DNA of 64,000 bases from 3-1-20CM-4-69-9 sp963833655. Its GTDB lineage: Bacteria > Actinomycetota > Thermoleophilia > Gaiellales > Gaiellaceae. The stretch's first letter is position 1. The number at the start of each line of letters is the position of its first letter. Positions 30,487-37,688 of the stretch are shown in pieces. The notes beneath the pieces were generated by a model, which ran no database searches, was not told where the DNA came from, and was given only the letters and a program-made list of their open reading frames with translations. The DNA lies in contig CAWHYL010000005.1 in assembly GCA_963833655.1 (NCBI GenBank), forward strand, positions 62,001 through 126,000. The letters are read 5' to 3'. Position numbers and translations under genes: made by a program.

Positions 30487-30993
30487 TTACGCGCTCGTCA
30501 GGCCGGTGTGCTGGTGGCGGCGCGTGAGCACGAGGGCGATGCCGAGGAGCAGCGCCGCAGCGAAGACGGTCGATGCGCCGATCCCCGCGTCCTTCCAGTC
30601 GAAGCTGTCCGACGTGGAGAGGGCGAGTTGCGGGACGAGCGACGGGTTCGGGCCCTGGACGCCGTTGCTCCGCTCGGAGATCGCCTGGGTCGGCTGCTGC
30701 GACTGGTAGAAGCGCTGCATTGCCTGCCAGCGGAGCCCGTCGGCCTGCAGCGGCGTGATCGTGGCGCTCGTCTGGCTGTGCTCGGAGCGGATCTGCGAGC
30801 CGACCGGGCCGCCGACCGCGTGGTACCGCTGGTACAGCGCGTGGTAGCTGCTGGCCTGCGGGGTGCTGACGGGGACCGGGCCCCCGTCGACGAAGACACC
30901 GCTCTGGGCCTGGGCCGCGGCCGGCGCAGCGAGCGCGGCGAACGCGAGACCGATGAAGAGCCGGCGCCTGATCCTGATGTGCTTACGAAGCAT
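30487..30993 (-). CDS. Secreted, C-terminally membrane-anchored protein of unknown function
   Basis: A 168-residue protein. The ATG at 30993 follows a strong GGAGGAGGG site. It has a basic signal peptide (LRKHIRIRRRLFIGLAFAALAAPAAAQA), a Gln/Ser-rich extracytoplasmic region, and a C-terminal hydrophobic helix (ASTVFAAALLLGIALVL) followed by basic TRRHQH, so type I topology is likely. I recognise no domain. Divergent from the BTAD regulator across 118 bp that hold no other gene. Confidence 0.7.
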   Translation of the reverse strand: MLRKHIRIRRRLFIGLAFAALAAPAAAQAQSGVFVDGGPVPVSTPQASSYHALYQRYHAVGGPVGSQIRSEHSQTSATITPLQADGLRWQAMQRFYQSQQPTQAISERSNGVQGPNPSLVPQLALSTSDSFDWKDAGIGASTVFAAALLLGIALVLTRRHQHTGLTSA

Positions 30994-31111
30994 GGTGTCC
31001 CTCCTCCGGAACCTCAATGACACGCAGAGGATCGGGGAGGGCGGTAATCCGGCGGGCACGGGCCGCCCACTGCCACCCATTGCGCAGTAATCGCCGGTGG
31101 TTCAGGCTGGA

Positions 31112-32395
31112 ATGTCGATGGACTACCGCATCCTCGGGCCGCTGGAGGCCTTCGACGGCGACCGCCCGCTGTCGCTCGGCGGAGGCAGGCAGCGCGCCGT
31201 CCTGGCCCTGCTCCTCCTGCACGGCAGCGAGGCGCTGACGCGCGACGTCATCATCGACCGCCTCTGGGGCGAGAGCCCGCCGCCGACGGCCGCAAAGGTG
31301 CTGCAAAACTGCATCTCGGCGCTGCGCAAGGAGCTGCCCGACGGCCCCGAGCGGCTCCGCACGGTCGGAACCTCGTACGCGCTCCAGCTCGAGACCGACG
31401 AGCTCGACCGCGACCGCTTCGAGCACGCCGTCGCGAAGGCGCGCGCGGCCGCCGCGAGCGGCGATCACGCGCACGCCGCCGACGAGCTCCGCGCAGCGCT
31501 CGCCATGTGGCGCGGCGCGGCGCTCTGCGACTTCGCGTACGAACGGTTCGCGGCGGAGGAGATCGTGCGGCTCGCCGAGATGCACGTCGCCGCCGTGGAG
31601 GACCGGATCGACGCCGACCTCGCCTGCGGCCGTGCCGAGGAGCTCGTCCCCGAGCTCGAGGGGCTCGTCGCGCGCCATCCCCTGCGCGAGCGGCTGCGGG
31701 GACAGCTCATGCTGGCGCTGTACCGCGCGGGGCGACAGGGCGACGCGCTCGCCGCGTATCACGACGCGCGCGCGGCGCTGCTGGGAGAGCTCGGCCTCGA
31801 GCCGACGCGCGCGCTGCAGGACCTCCAGAAGGCGATCCTCGCGCAGGACCCGCTGCTCGACGCGCGGCGCGCGCCGACGATCACCCCCGGCAGGCGGGCG
31901 GCGACGCCGGTCGTGGGCCGCGACACGGAGCTCGCGGTGCTCGAGGCCGGCGTCGACGACGCGTTCGCCGGTCGCGGCCGGCTCTTCCTGCTCGTCGGTC
32001 CCGAGGGCGCCGGGAAGACGAAGCTCGCGGACGAGCTCGCGAGCCGCGCGAAGGCGCGCGGCGCCGCCGTCCGATGGGGACGCGGCTGGGATGGAGGCGA
32101 CGCGCCCCCGTACTGGCCGTGGCGGCAGGCGATCCGCGAGCTGCCCGACAGCGACGGTGCCGAGCGGTTCGAGTACTTCACCACCGTGACGCGGCTCTTG
32201 CGCGAGGCCGCCGCCGAGCAACCCGTGCTGCTGGTGCTCGACGATCTGCAGGCTGCCGACGAGGAGTCGCTCGTGCTGCTGGAGTTCGTCGCCTCCGAGG
32301 TGGCGGAGATCCCGCTGCTGATCCTCGCGCTCGCACGCGACGACGTCCCGCGGGTCGCGCGGTTCGCGACGCGGACGATTCAGCTCGGCTCGTGA
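31112..32395 (+). CDS. AfsR/SARP-type BTAD regulator with truncated ATPase domain
   Basis: A 427-residue regulator. An OmpR-like winged helix (about 5-95; RQRAVLALLLLHG, KVLQNCISALRKEL), a BTAD all-helical domain (about 100-245), then a STAND ATPase start with Walker A LVGPEGAGKTKLA near 295 and Walker B LLVLDDLQAADEE near 373. It ends ~50 residues later, where relatives continue for hundreds of residues with NB-ARC and TPR parts. ATG 31112 or 31118 are both possible (MDYRILGPLEA is family-like). Its 3' end overlaps ribD by 16 bp tail to tail. Confidence 0.85.
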   Translation: MSMDYRILGPLEAFDGDRPLSLGGGRQRAVLALLLLHGSEALTRDVIIDRLWGESPPPTAAKVLQNCISALRKELPDGPERLRTVGTSYALQLETDELDRDRFEHAVAKARAAAASGDHAHAADELRAALAMWRGAALCDFAYERFAAEEIVRLAEMHVAAVEDRIDADLACGRAEELVPELEGLVARHPLRERLRGQLMLALYRAGRQGDALAAYHDARAALLGELGLEPTRALQDLQKAILAQDPLLDARRAPTITPGRRAATPVVGRDTELAVLEAGVDDAFAGRGRLFLLVGPEGAGKTKLADELASRAKARGAAVRWGRGWDGGDAPPYWPWRQAIRELPDSDGAERFEYFTTVTRLLREAAAEQPVLLVLDDLQAADEESLVLLEFVASEVAEIPLLILALARDDVPRVARFATRTIQLGS

Positions 32396-33306
32396 ACGTA
32401 AGCCGTTAGCAGCACGTCCTCGCCGACCGGCTCGGCCGTCATGCGGGAGAGTCGAGCGTGCGGCGGCTCGAAGCGCAGGCCGGCTCCGGCGATGCGCGGC
32501 GCGACGAAGAGCAGCAGCTTGTCGACGAGGTCGGCCTCGAGGAACGACCGCGCAATCGTCGGCCCGCCTTCGAGCAGCAGCGACTGGACGCCTTCGCCGG
32601 CGAGCGCGCGCAGCTCCGCGCCGAGCGGACCGGAGCGCACCTCGAGGTCACCCGCAGCGCCGTGGCCGAACACGAGCCGGCGCGGCTGACGCGTCGCGCC
32701 GACGTCACGTGCCGTCAGCCGCGGCTCGTCCGCTCGCGCGGTCCCCATTCCCACCGCGACGGCGTCCATCTGCGCGCGCAGCTCGTGGACACGTCGGCGG
32801 GATTCAGGTCCTGAGACCCACCTCTCGATGCCGGGCACGAAGACGCGACCGTCGAGAGTCAACGCCAGCTTCAGCACGACGAACGGCCGCCGTTTCGCGA
32901 CCCACGTACGCCAGGCTTCGTTTTGGGCGCGCGCGGCGAACGAGTCGACGAGCTCGACCTCGACACCCGACTCGCTCAATGCGGCGAGCCCGCCTCGCGC
33001 CTCCGGGTTCGGGTCGAGCGCGCCCGCGACGACCTTCGCCACGCCTGCACGCAGCACGGCGTCCGTGCAGGGCGGCGTCGTGCCGTGGTGCGCGCACGGC
33101 TCCATCGTCACGAACAGCGTGGCGCCGCGCGCACGCTCCCCGGCCGCAGCCAGCGCGACGACCTCCGCGTGCGGGCCGCCCTTGCGCTCGTGCCAGCCCT
33201 CCCCGACGACCTCACCGTCGCGCACGACGACGGCACCGACGATCGGATTGGGATGTGTCGTGCCGCGCCCTCGCTCAGCGAGCTCGAGCGCGTGTTCGAG
33301 GCTCAT
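32380..33306 (-). CDS. ribD: Bifunctional riboflavin deaminase/reductase RibD
   Basis: A 308-residue fusion. The deaminase half has zinc ligands in GPHAEVVAL and PCAHHGTTPPC (residues ~44-85); the reductase half begins KLALTLDGRVF and includes MGTARADEPRLTAR and LLEGGPTIARSFLEA. It catalyses two early riboflavin steps. ATG 33306 overlaps the rpe stop (ATGA), so it belongs to the fmt-rsmB-rpe operon rather than the rib operon. Confidence 0.95.
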   Translation of the reverse strand: MSLEHALELAERGRGTTHPNPIVGAVVVRDGEVVGEGWHERKGGPHAEVVALAAAGERARGATLFVTMEPCAHHGTTPPCTDAVLRAGVAKVVAGALDPNPEARGGLAALSESGVEVELVDSFAARAQNEAWRTWVAKRRPFVVLKLALTLDGRVFVPGIERWVSGPESRRRVHELRAQMDAVAVGMGTARADEPRLTARDVGATRQPRRLVFGHGAAGDLEVRSGPLGAELRALAGEGVQSLLLEGGPTIARSFLEADLVDKLLLFVAPRIAGAGLRFEPPHARLSRMTAEPVGEDVLLTAYVHEPS

Positions 33307-33986
33307 GCGAGCTCTTGTAGCAACCGCCGATACGCGCGCGGCAGGTCTTCCCGGCCGAAGATCGACGAGCCCGCCACGAACAGCGACGCGCCCGCCTCTC
33401 GCACCGCGGCGATGTTGTCCGGGCCGATGCCGCCGTCGACCTGCACCGGCACGTCGGGCGGCAGCAGCGAGCGCGTGGTACGAATGCGGTCGTATGCCTC
33501 GGGCATGAACTTCTGTCCGGAGTAGCCGGGCTCGATGCTCATGCACAGGACGATGTCGACGCGCGACGCCACCGCCGCATGTGCGGCGTAGGACGCGCTC
33601 GTCTCCGGCTTGAAGGCGAGCCCCACCTGCAGATCGTGCGACCGCGCGGCCCGCGCGACGGCGGGGAGGTCGTCGCACGCCTCGTAGTGGACGGTGACGC
33701 TGTCGCCTCCGGCCGCCGCGATCGCGCCGAAGTGCTTCTCCGGGTGCTCCGTCATCAGGTGACAGTCGACGTGCGCACCGCCGTCGTGAATCTGCTGCGA
33801 GATCGACTGCAGCACGACCGGGCCGATCGTGATCGGCTCGACGAAGTGCCCGTCGCCGACGTCGAAGTGGAAGATGCGCACGCCCGCGCGCAGCAGAACG
33901 TCGATCTGCTCGCCGAGGTGCGCGAAGTCGGCGGCGTAGAGCGACGGCTCGACCTCGACCGTCCGGATCCACTCGTTCCACGCCAC
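33303..33986 (-). CDS. rpe: Ribulose-phosphate 3-epimerase
   Basis: A 227-residue TIM barrel: VEPSLYAADFAHLGEQ, IFHFDVGDGHFVEPITIGP (metal-site Asp/His; Gly replaces the usual Met in DxMDGHF), VDCHLMTEHPEKH, MSIEPGYSGQKF and VQVDGGIGPDN. It interconverts ribulose 5-phosphate and xylulose 5-phosphate. Coupled to ribD by ATGA and 9 bp after rsmB. Several loop residues are non-consensus, but metal and catalytic Asp residues are present. Confidence 0.92.
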   Translation of the reverse strand: MAWNEWIRTVEVEPSLYAADFAHLGEQIDVLLRAGVRIFHFDVGDGHFVEPITIGPVVLQSISQQIHDGGAHVDCHLMTEHPEKHFGAIAAAGGDSVTVHYEACDDLPAVARAARSHDLQVGLAFKPETSASYAAHAAVASRVDIVLCMSIEPGYSGQKFMPEAYDRIRTTRSLLPPDVPVQVDGGIGPDNIAAVREAGASLFVAGSSIFGREDLPRAYRRLLQELA

Positions 33987-33995
33987 GGCGCGACT

Positions 33996-35219
33996 CTACG
34001 GCGTGAGCCGGGCGATGAAGAAGCCCGACGTGCGGTGGACGTGCGGGAGCGTCAGCAGGAACTCCGGGCGACTCGGGTGGCGAAACGGCGGCCACTCGTC
34101 GCCGAGCGCCTGCGGCGCGAGCCCGGACGCGTCCACCACGGCCTCGTTCTCGGCGGCGTTGATCGTGCACACGGAGTAGAGGATCGTGCCGCCCGGTTTG
34201 ACACGTTCCGCTGCGACGCGCAGCAGCTCGAGCTGGAGCTCCGGCAGGGGCTCGGCCCGCCAGCGCAGGTCGGGACGGGCCGCGAGCACGCCGAGCCCCG
34301 AGCAGGGCGCGTCGACGAGGACGTGGTCGAAGCCCGTCAGCTCGGGCGGCAGCTTTGTCGCGTCGGCGTTCAGGACGGTGACGTTGTCGGCGCCGAGGCG
34401 GCGGCAGTTCTCCTCCAGCTCGCGGGCACGCCCGGGGTGGAGCTCGACCGCGACGACGACGCCCTCGAGCTGGGTCGCCTTTCCCCCGGGCGCGGCGCAG
34501 AGGTCGAGCGTCCGCTCGCCCGGGCGCGCGCCGACGGCGAGCCCGGCCAGTTGCGAGCCGCGGCTCTGCGGCCAGGCCAGGCCCGCTTCGATCATGTCCT
34601 CCGCGGACCCTTCGAGGTGCCAGGCATCCAACACGTCCGCATCGGGCGTGCCGGGAAGGGCCGTGGCCTTGCGGGAGTTGATGCGGACGACCCGCTCGGG
34701 CGGCTCGTTCTGCGCGCGCATGAGCGCGAGCGCGCCGTCGCGGCCGAGCTCGTCCCACCAGAGCTCTGCGACCCAATCCGGATAGGAGTGCTTCAACGCC
34801 GCCGCCCGCGGCGTGTCCTCGGAGAGCGAGGCGACGAGCGGCGCGATCCCTTCGGACAGCCGGCGCATGACGGCGTTGGTGAACGCGACGGCGCGCTCCA
34901 GCCGCGCGCGCCGGACGAGCTCGACCGACTCGTTCACCGCTGCGTGCGTCGCGACGTCCGTGAAGCCAAGCTGGTAGGCGCCGAGTCGCAGCGCGGCTCG
35001 CACGGGCGGATCGAGCTTGCGCACGGGACGCTTGCCGAGCTTCTCGATCGCATGGTCGAGGGTGCGCACTCGCTGCACCGTCCCGAACGCGAGCCGCTGG
35101 GCGAGCGCACGGTCGCGCCCGTCGAGCCCGGCAGCCGCCGTCCGCAGAACGCGATCCGCGTATGCGTCGTCCTCGAAGACGCGCAGGACGACCTGGTACG
35201 CCGCCTCGCGCGCCGTCAA
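33996..35219 (-). CDS. rsmB: 16S rRNA (cytosine-967-C5) methyltransferase RsmB
   Basis: A 407-residue protein with an N-terminal NusB-like RNA-binding domain (AREAAYQVVLRVFEDDAYAD to about 130) and a C-terminal Rossmann methyltransferase: LDLCAAPGGKATQLEG near 235, VDAPCSGLGVLAARPDLRW near 300, and the catalytic Cys in LYSVCTINAAENE near 350. It overlaps fmt by 4 bp, as in the conserved def-fmt-rsmB-rpe cluster. Confidence 0.95.
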   Translation of the reverse strand: MTAREAAYQVVLRVFEDDAYADRVLRTAAAGLDGRDRALAQRLAFGTVQRVRTLDHAIEKLGKRPVRKLDPPVRAALRLGAYQLGFTDVATHAAVNESVELVRRARLERAVAFTNAVMRRLSEGIAPLVASLSEDTPRAAALKHSYPDWVAELWWDELGRDGALALMRAQNEPPERVVRINSRKATALPGTPDADVLDAWHLEGSAEDMIEAGLAWPQSRGSQLAGLAVGARPGERTLDLCAAPGGKATQLEGVVVAVELHPGRARELEENCRRLGADNVTVLNADATKLPPELTGFDHVLVDAPCSGLGVLAARPDLRWRAEPLPELQLELLRVAAERVKPGGTILYSVCTINAAENEAVVDASGLAPQALGDEWPPFRHPSRPEFLLTLPHVHRTSGFFIARLTP

Positions 35220-36007
35220 CGGAGACCGCGCAGGAACTCGTCGTACGCCATGCGCCGCTTCCCGTCCCGCTGCACCTCGAGCGGCTCGAGCCGGCCGCCG
35301 GCGACCCGCGCCTTCCAGATCGTCAGGCCGCGGCCGTGCAGCTGTGCACGTGCGCCGATGTGCGGCGAGAGCGCACGGATCCTGTTCAGCAGCTCATCGG
35401 GAGGATCGTCCCAGTCCAGCTCGCGGTCGGCGGCGGTGATCTTGGCGGCGTAGGTCGCACCGTCCTCGTCCTGAGGCGTGAACGACGGGTTCGGCAGCAC
35501 CTCGTCGAGGAGCTCGACGGCGAGCGCCGCGGCTTTCGCGAACACGGCGCCGGCGTCGTCCCCCTCGCCGATCGGAAACGCGCGCTGCGCGGCGACCGGC
35601 CCCGCGTCGAGCTCCTTCACCGTCTCGTGGATCGTCACGCCGGTCTCCGCGTCGCCGGCCATGATCGCGCGCTCGACTGGCGCCGCCCCACGCCACCGCG
35701 GCAGCAGCGAGGGATGGACGTTCAGCCAGAGCCGCTGCGCGAGCACCGACTCCGGGATCAACAGCCCGTACGCGGCGACGATCACCGTGTCCGCGCCGAG
35801 CTCCAGCTCCGGCTCCGGGCGCGGCGGTTGCAGGACGCGGATGCCGAGCCGCTCGGCGGTCTGCTTCGCCGGCGGCGGCGCCGTCCGCCGTCCGCGCCCG
35901 CGCGGCGCGTCCGGCCGCGTCAGCAGCGCAGTGACCTCGTGGTGCGCGGCGAGGCGCTCGAGGACGTCGGCGCCGAACGGCGCCGTCGCCGCGACGGCGA
36001 GTTGCAT
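35216..36007 (-). CDS. fmt: Methionyl-tRNA formyltransferase (short form)
   Basis: Fmt formylates initiator Met-tRNA. The core motif NVHPSLLPRWRGAAPVERAI (residues ~96-115) and TGVTIHETVKELDAGPV are present. The protein has 263 residues versus about 310 usually; the first loop is non-canonical (AATAPFGADVLERL instead of AGTPEFA) and the C-terminal tRNA-binding domain is compact. ATG 36007 overlaps the def stop (TAATG). Context (def, rsmB) supports the assignment. Confidence 0.92.
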   Translation of the reverse strand: MQLAVAATAPFGADVLERLAAHHEVTALLTRPDAPRGRGRRTAPPPAKQTAERLGIRVLQPPRPEPELELGADTVIVAAYGLLIPESVLAQRLWLNVHPSLLPRWRGAAPVERAIMAGDAETGVTIHETVKELDAGPVAAQRAFPIGEGDDAGAVFAKAAALAVELLDEVLPNPSFTPQDEDGATYAAKITAADRELDWDDPPDELLNRIRALSPHIGARAQLHGRGLTIWKARVAGGRLEPLEVQRDGKRRMAYDEFLRGLR

Positions 36008-36573
36008 TAGCGCAGGACGAGCCGGGGCCGCAGCGCCGCCATCGCCTCGCGCCGCGCGTCGGGCGTCGTGCGGTCGAGCATCAGCTTGCCGTCGAGGTGG
36101 TCGTACTCGTGCTGGGCGATCCGCGCCGCCATCCCGTCGAGGTCGTAGGCGACCTCCTTGCCCTTCTCGTCGAAGCCCTCGAGCCGCACCGCGGTCGACC
36201 GCGCGACGGGGACGGTCACGCCCTGGATCGACAGGCAGCCCTCGTCGTCGGTGTCCGTCTCCTCCGCCTGGTTCGCGAGCGACGGGTTCACGAGCGCGAA
36301 CACACGGTCTTCCTCCGGCGAGAAGACGAAGACGCGCCGCAGCACTCCCACCTGCGTCGCGGCTAGGCCGACGCCGTTCGCGTCCTGCATCAGCTCCTTC
36401 ATCCGCGCGACGAGGCGCTGCAAGTCCTCGTCGAACTCCTCGACCGGCCGCGCCTCCATCCGCAGGACGGGATCCGGGTACTGGCGGATCTGCGCCAGCG
36501 CGAGCTGTCGCCGGGCTTCGCGCTCCGGGTCGAGCTCTTCGGTCCGCACCTGCCCTTCGACTTCGTCCGACAT
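36007..36573 (-). CDS. def: Peptide deformylase
   Basis: A 188-residue metalloenzyme that removes N-formyl groups from nascent proteins. All three motifs are present: GVGLAATQVG near 67, EGCLSIQG near 112 with the metal Cys, and QHEYDHLDG near 154 with two His ligands and catalytic Glu. An extra ~25-residue charged N-terminus precedes IRQYPDPVLR. It is the first gene of the def-fmt-rsmB-rpe-ribD operon. Confidence 0.96.
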   Translation of the reverse strand: MSDEVEGQVRTEELDPEREARRQLALAQIRQYPDPVLRMEARPVEEFDEDLQRLVARMKELMQDANGVGLAATQVGVLRRVFVFSPEEDRVFALVNPSLANQAEETDTDDEGCLSIQGVTVPVARSTAVRLEGFDEKGKEVAYDLDGMAARIAQHEYDHLDGKLMLDRTTPDARREAMAALRPRLVLR

Positions 36574-36586
36574 GCAGCGGGCACGA

Positions 36587-36592
36587 TAGCGT
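36587..36592 (+). promoter_or_regulatory. -10-like box TAGCGT before the 36621 gene
   Basis: TAGCGT would place the transcript start near 36599, downstream of an alternative GTG at 36594, which favours ATG 36621 with its GAGGCG site as the real start. The divergent def start is 13 bp away. Confidence 0.3.
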
Positions 36593-36620
36593 CGTGGAAC
36601 GGCGTGAGCGCGAGGCGATC

Positions 36621-37088
36621 ATGAAGCAGGGCGTGACGCGCGCCGAGACGCCGCGCGACCGCCGCGAGCGCGAGGCGCTGGAGGAGGATGTGCGCGGCAA
36701 TCCGCTGGCGGGCGAGCCGCTGCGGCACCGCATCCGGAACTTCCGGCCGGACGCCGACGCGCAGATCGCCGCGCTCGGCGGCCCGCTCGCATGGATGCGC
36801 CGGCTCCGCGCGATCGAGCACGAGATCGCGCTGCACGAGCAGCAGCTCGCGGAGGCGTACGAGCTCTGTGCGTCGCCGGAGGAGTGGCGCCGGATCGCCG
36901 AGAGCTGGGACTTCTCGGAGGTGAACGAGCTGATCGAGCGCCACAACCGGCACTACCCGGCGGAATCGCGGCTGCCGATGAACCCGCGCACGGGCGACTT
37001 CGTCCTCGTGAACGGCCGCCCGTACACGCGGGAGCCGCTCGACGCGGACTGGGTCCTGTCTCGTTTCCCGGCCGAGGGGCAGACTTAG
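36621..37088 (+). CDS. Conserved-looking protein of unknown function (155 aa)
   Basis: I do not recognise the family. The N-terminus is highly charged (AETPRDRREREALEEDV). The middle is helical and alanine/glutamate-rich (AWMRRLRAIEHEIALHEQQLAEAYE). The C-terminus holds NRHYPAESRLPMNPRTGDFV and GRPYTREPLDADWVL. No signal peptide or membrane segment. An alternative GTG start at 36594 would add nine residues. It precedes yqgE by 4 bp, so they are probably co-transcribed, divergent from def. Confidence 0.65.
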   Translation: MKQGVTRAETPRDRREREALEEDVRGNPLAGEPLRHRIRNFRPDADAQIAALGGPLAWMRRLRAIEHEIALHEQQLAEAYELCASPEEWRRIAESWDFSEVNELIERHNRHYPAESRLPMNPRTGDFVLVNGRPYTREPLDADWVLSRFPAEGQT

Positions 37089-37092
37089 AGGA

Positions 37093-37638
37093 ATGGAGTC
37101 GCTGGCCGGGCAGTTCCTGATCGCGTCCCCCGCGATCCACGATCCGAACTTTCACCGTGCCGTCGTCTTCGTCACTGCGCACAGCGAGGAGGGCGCGGTC
37201 GGGCTGATCCTCAACCGCCGCTCGAACGCGACCGTCGGCGAGGCGGTGCCGCAGCTCGCGCCGGTCACGGATCTCGGCGAGTCCGTCTTCGTCGGCGGCC
37301 CCGTGAACCCCGAGGGAGTCGCGGTGCTCGCGGAGTTTCACGACCCGGACGAGGCCGGCGTCGTCGTGATCGAGGACATCGGCTTCGTCGCGCTGAACGA
37401 CGCGCTCGAGGACGGCGCGCCCGAGCTCGAGCGCACACGCGTCTTCGCGGGCGTCGCCGGCTGGGGCCCGGAGCAGCTCGAGGACGAGCTCGAACGCGAC
37501 GACTGGATCATCGAGCCGGCCGACCTCGACGACATCTTCACGGAAGATCCCGACGGCCTCTGGAGCGCGATCCTCCACCGCAAGGGCGGCGAGTACGAGC
37601 TCGTCGCGCGGATGCCGCCCGACCCGTCCCTGAACTAG
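37093..37638 (+). CDS. YqgE/AlgH family protein (DUF179)
   Basis: A 181-residue DUF179 protein: LAGQFLIASPAIHDPNFHRAVV at the N-terminus, AVGLILNRRSNATVGEA and VFVGGPVNPEGVAVL in the middle, VFAGVAGWGPEQLEDEL further on, all family hallmarks. The molecular function is unknown. It follows the unknown 155-residue gene by 4 bp and converges on priA across a shared hairpin. Confidence 0.92.
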   Translation: MESLAGQFLIASPAIHDPNFHRAVVFVTAHSEEGAVGLILNRRSNATVGEAVPQLAPVTDLGESVFVGGPVNPEGVAVLAEFHDPDEAGVVVIEDIGFVALNDALEDGAPELERTRVFAGVAGWGPEQLEDELERDDWIIEPADLDDIFTEDPDGLWSAILHRKGGEYELVARMPPDPSLN

Positions 37639-37651
37639 GCGTTCGACTCCG

Positions 37652-37688
37652 AAGGGTTCTGACCCCGGCCTGTCGCCCTAGAACCCTT
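37652..37688. terminator. Bidirectional hairpin between yqgE and priA
   Basis: AAGGGTTCT (37652-37660) pairs with AGAACCCTT (37680-37688), a 9-bp stem with a 19-nt loop, between convergent genes. The priA TAG stop lies in the right arm. No T-tract follows, so termination strength is uncertain. The arm sequence GGTTCTGACCCC resembles the 30443 hairpin. Confidence 0.5.

Noticed and set aside
32380..32395. BTAD gene as a frameshifted full-length AfsR
   Set aside because: The DNA downstream encodes ribD on the opposite strand with complete motifs, so there is no displaced C-terminal part to recover.
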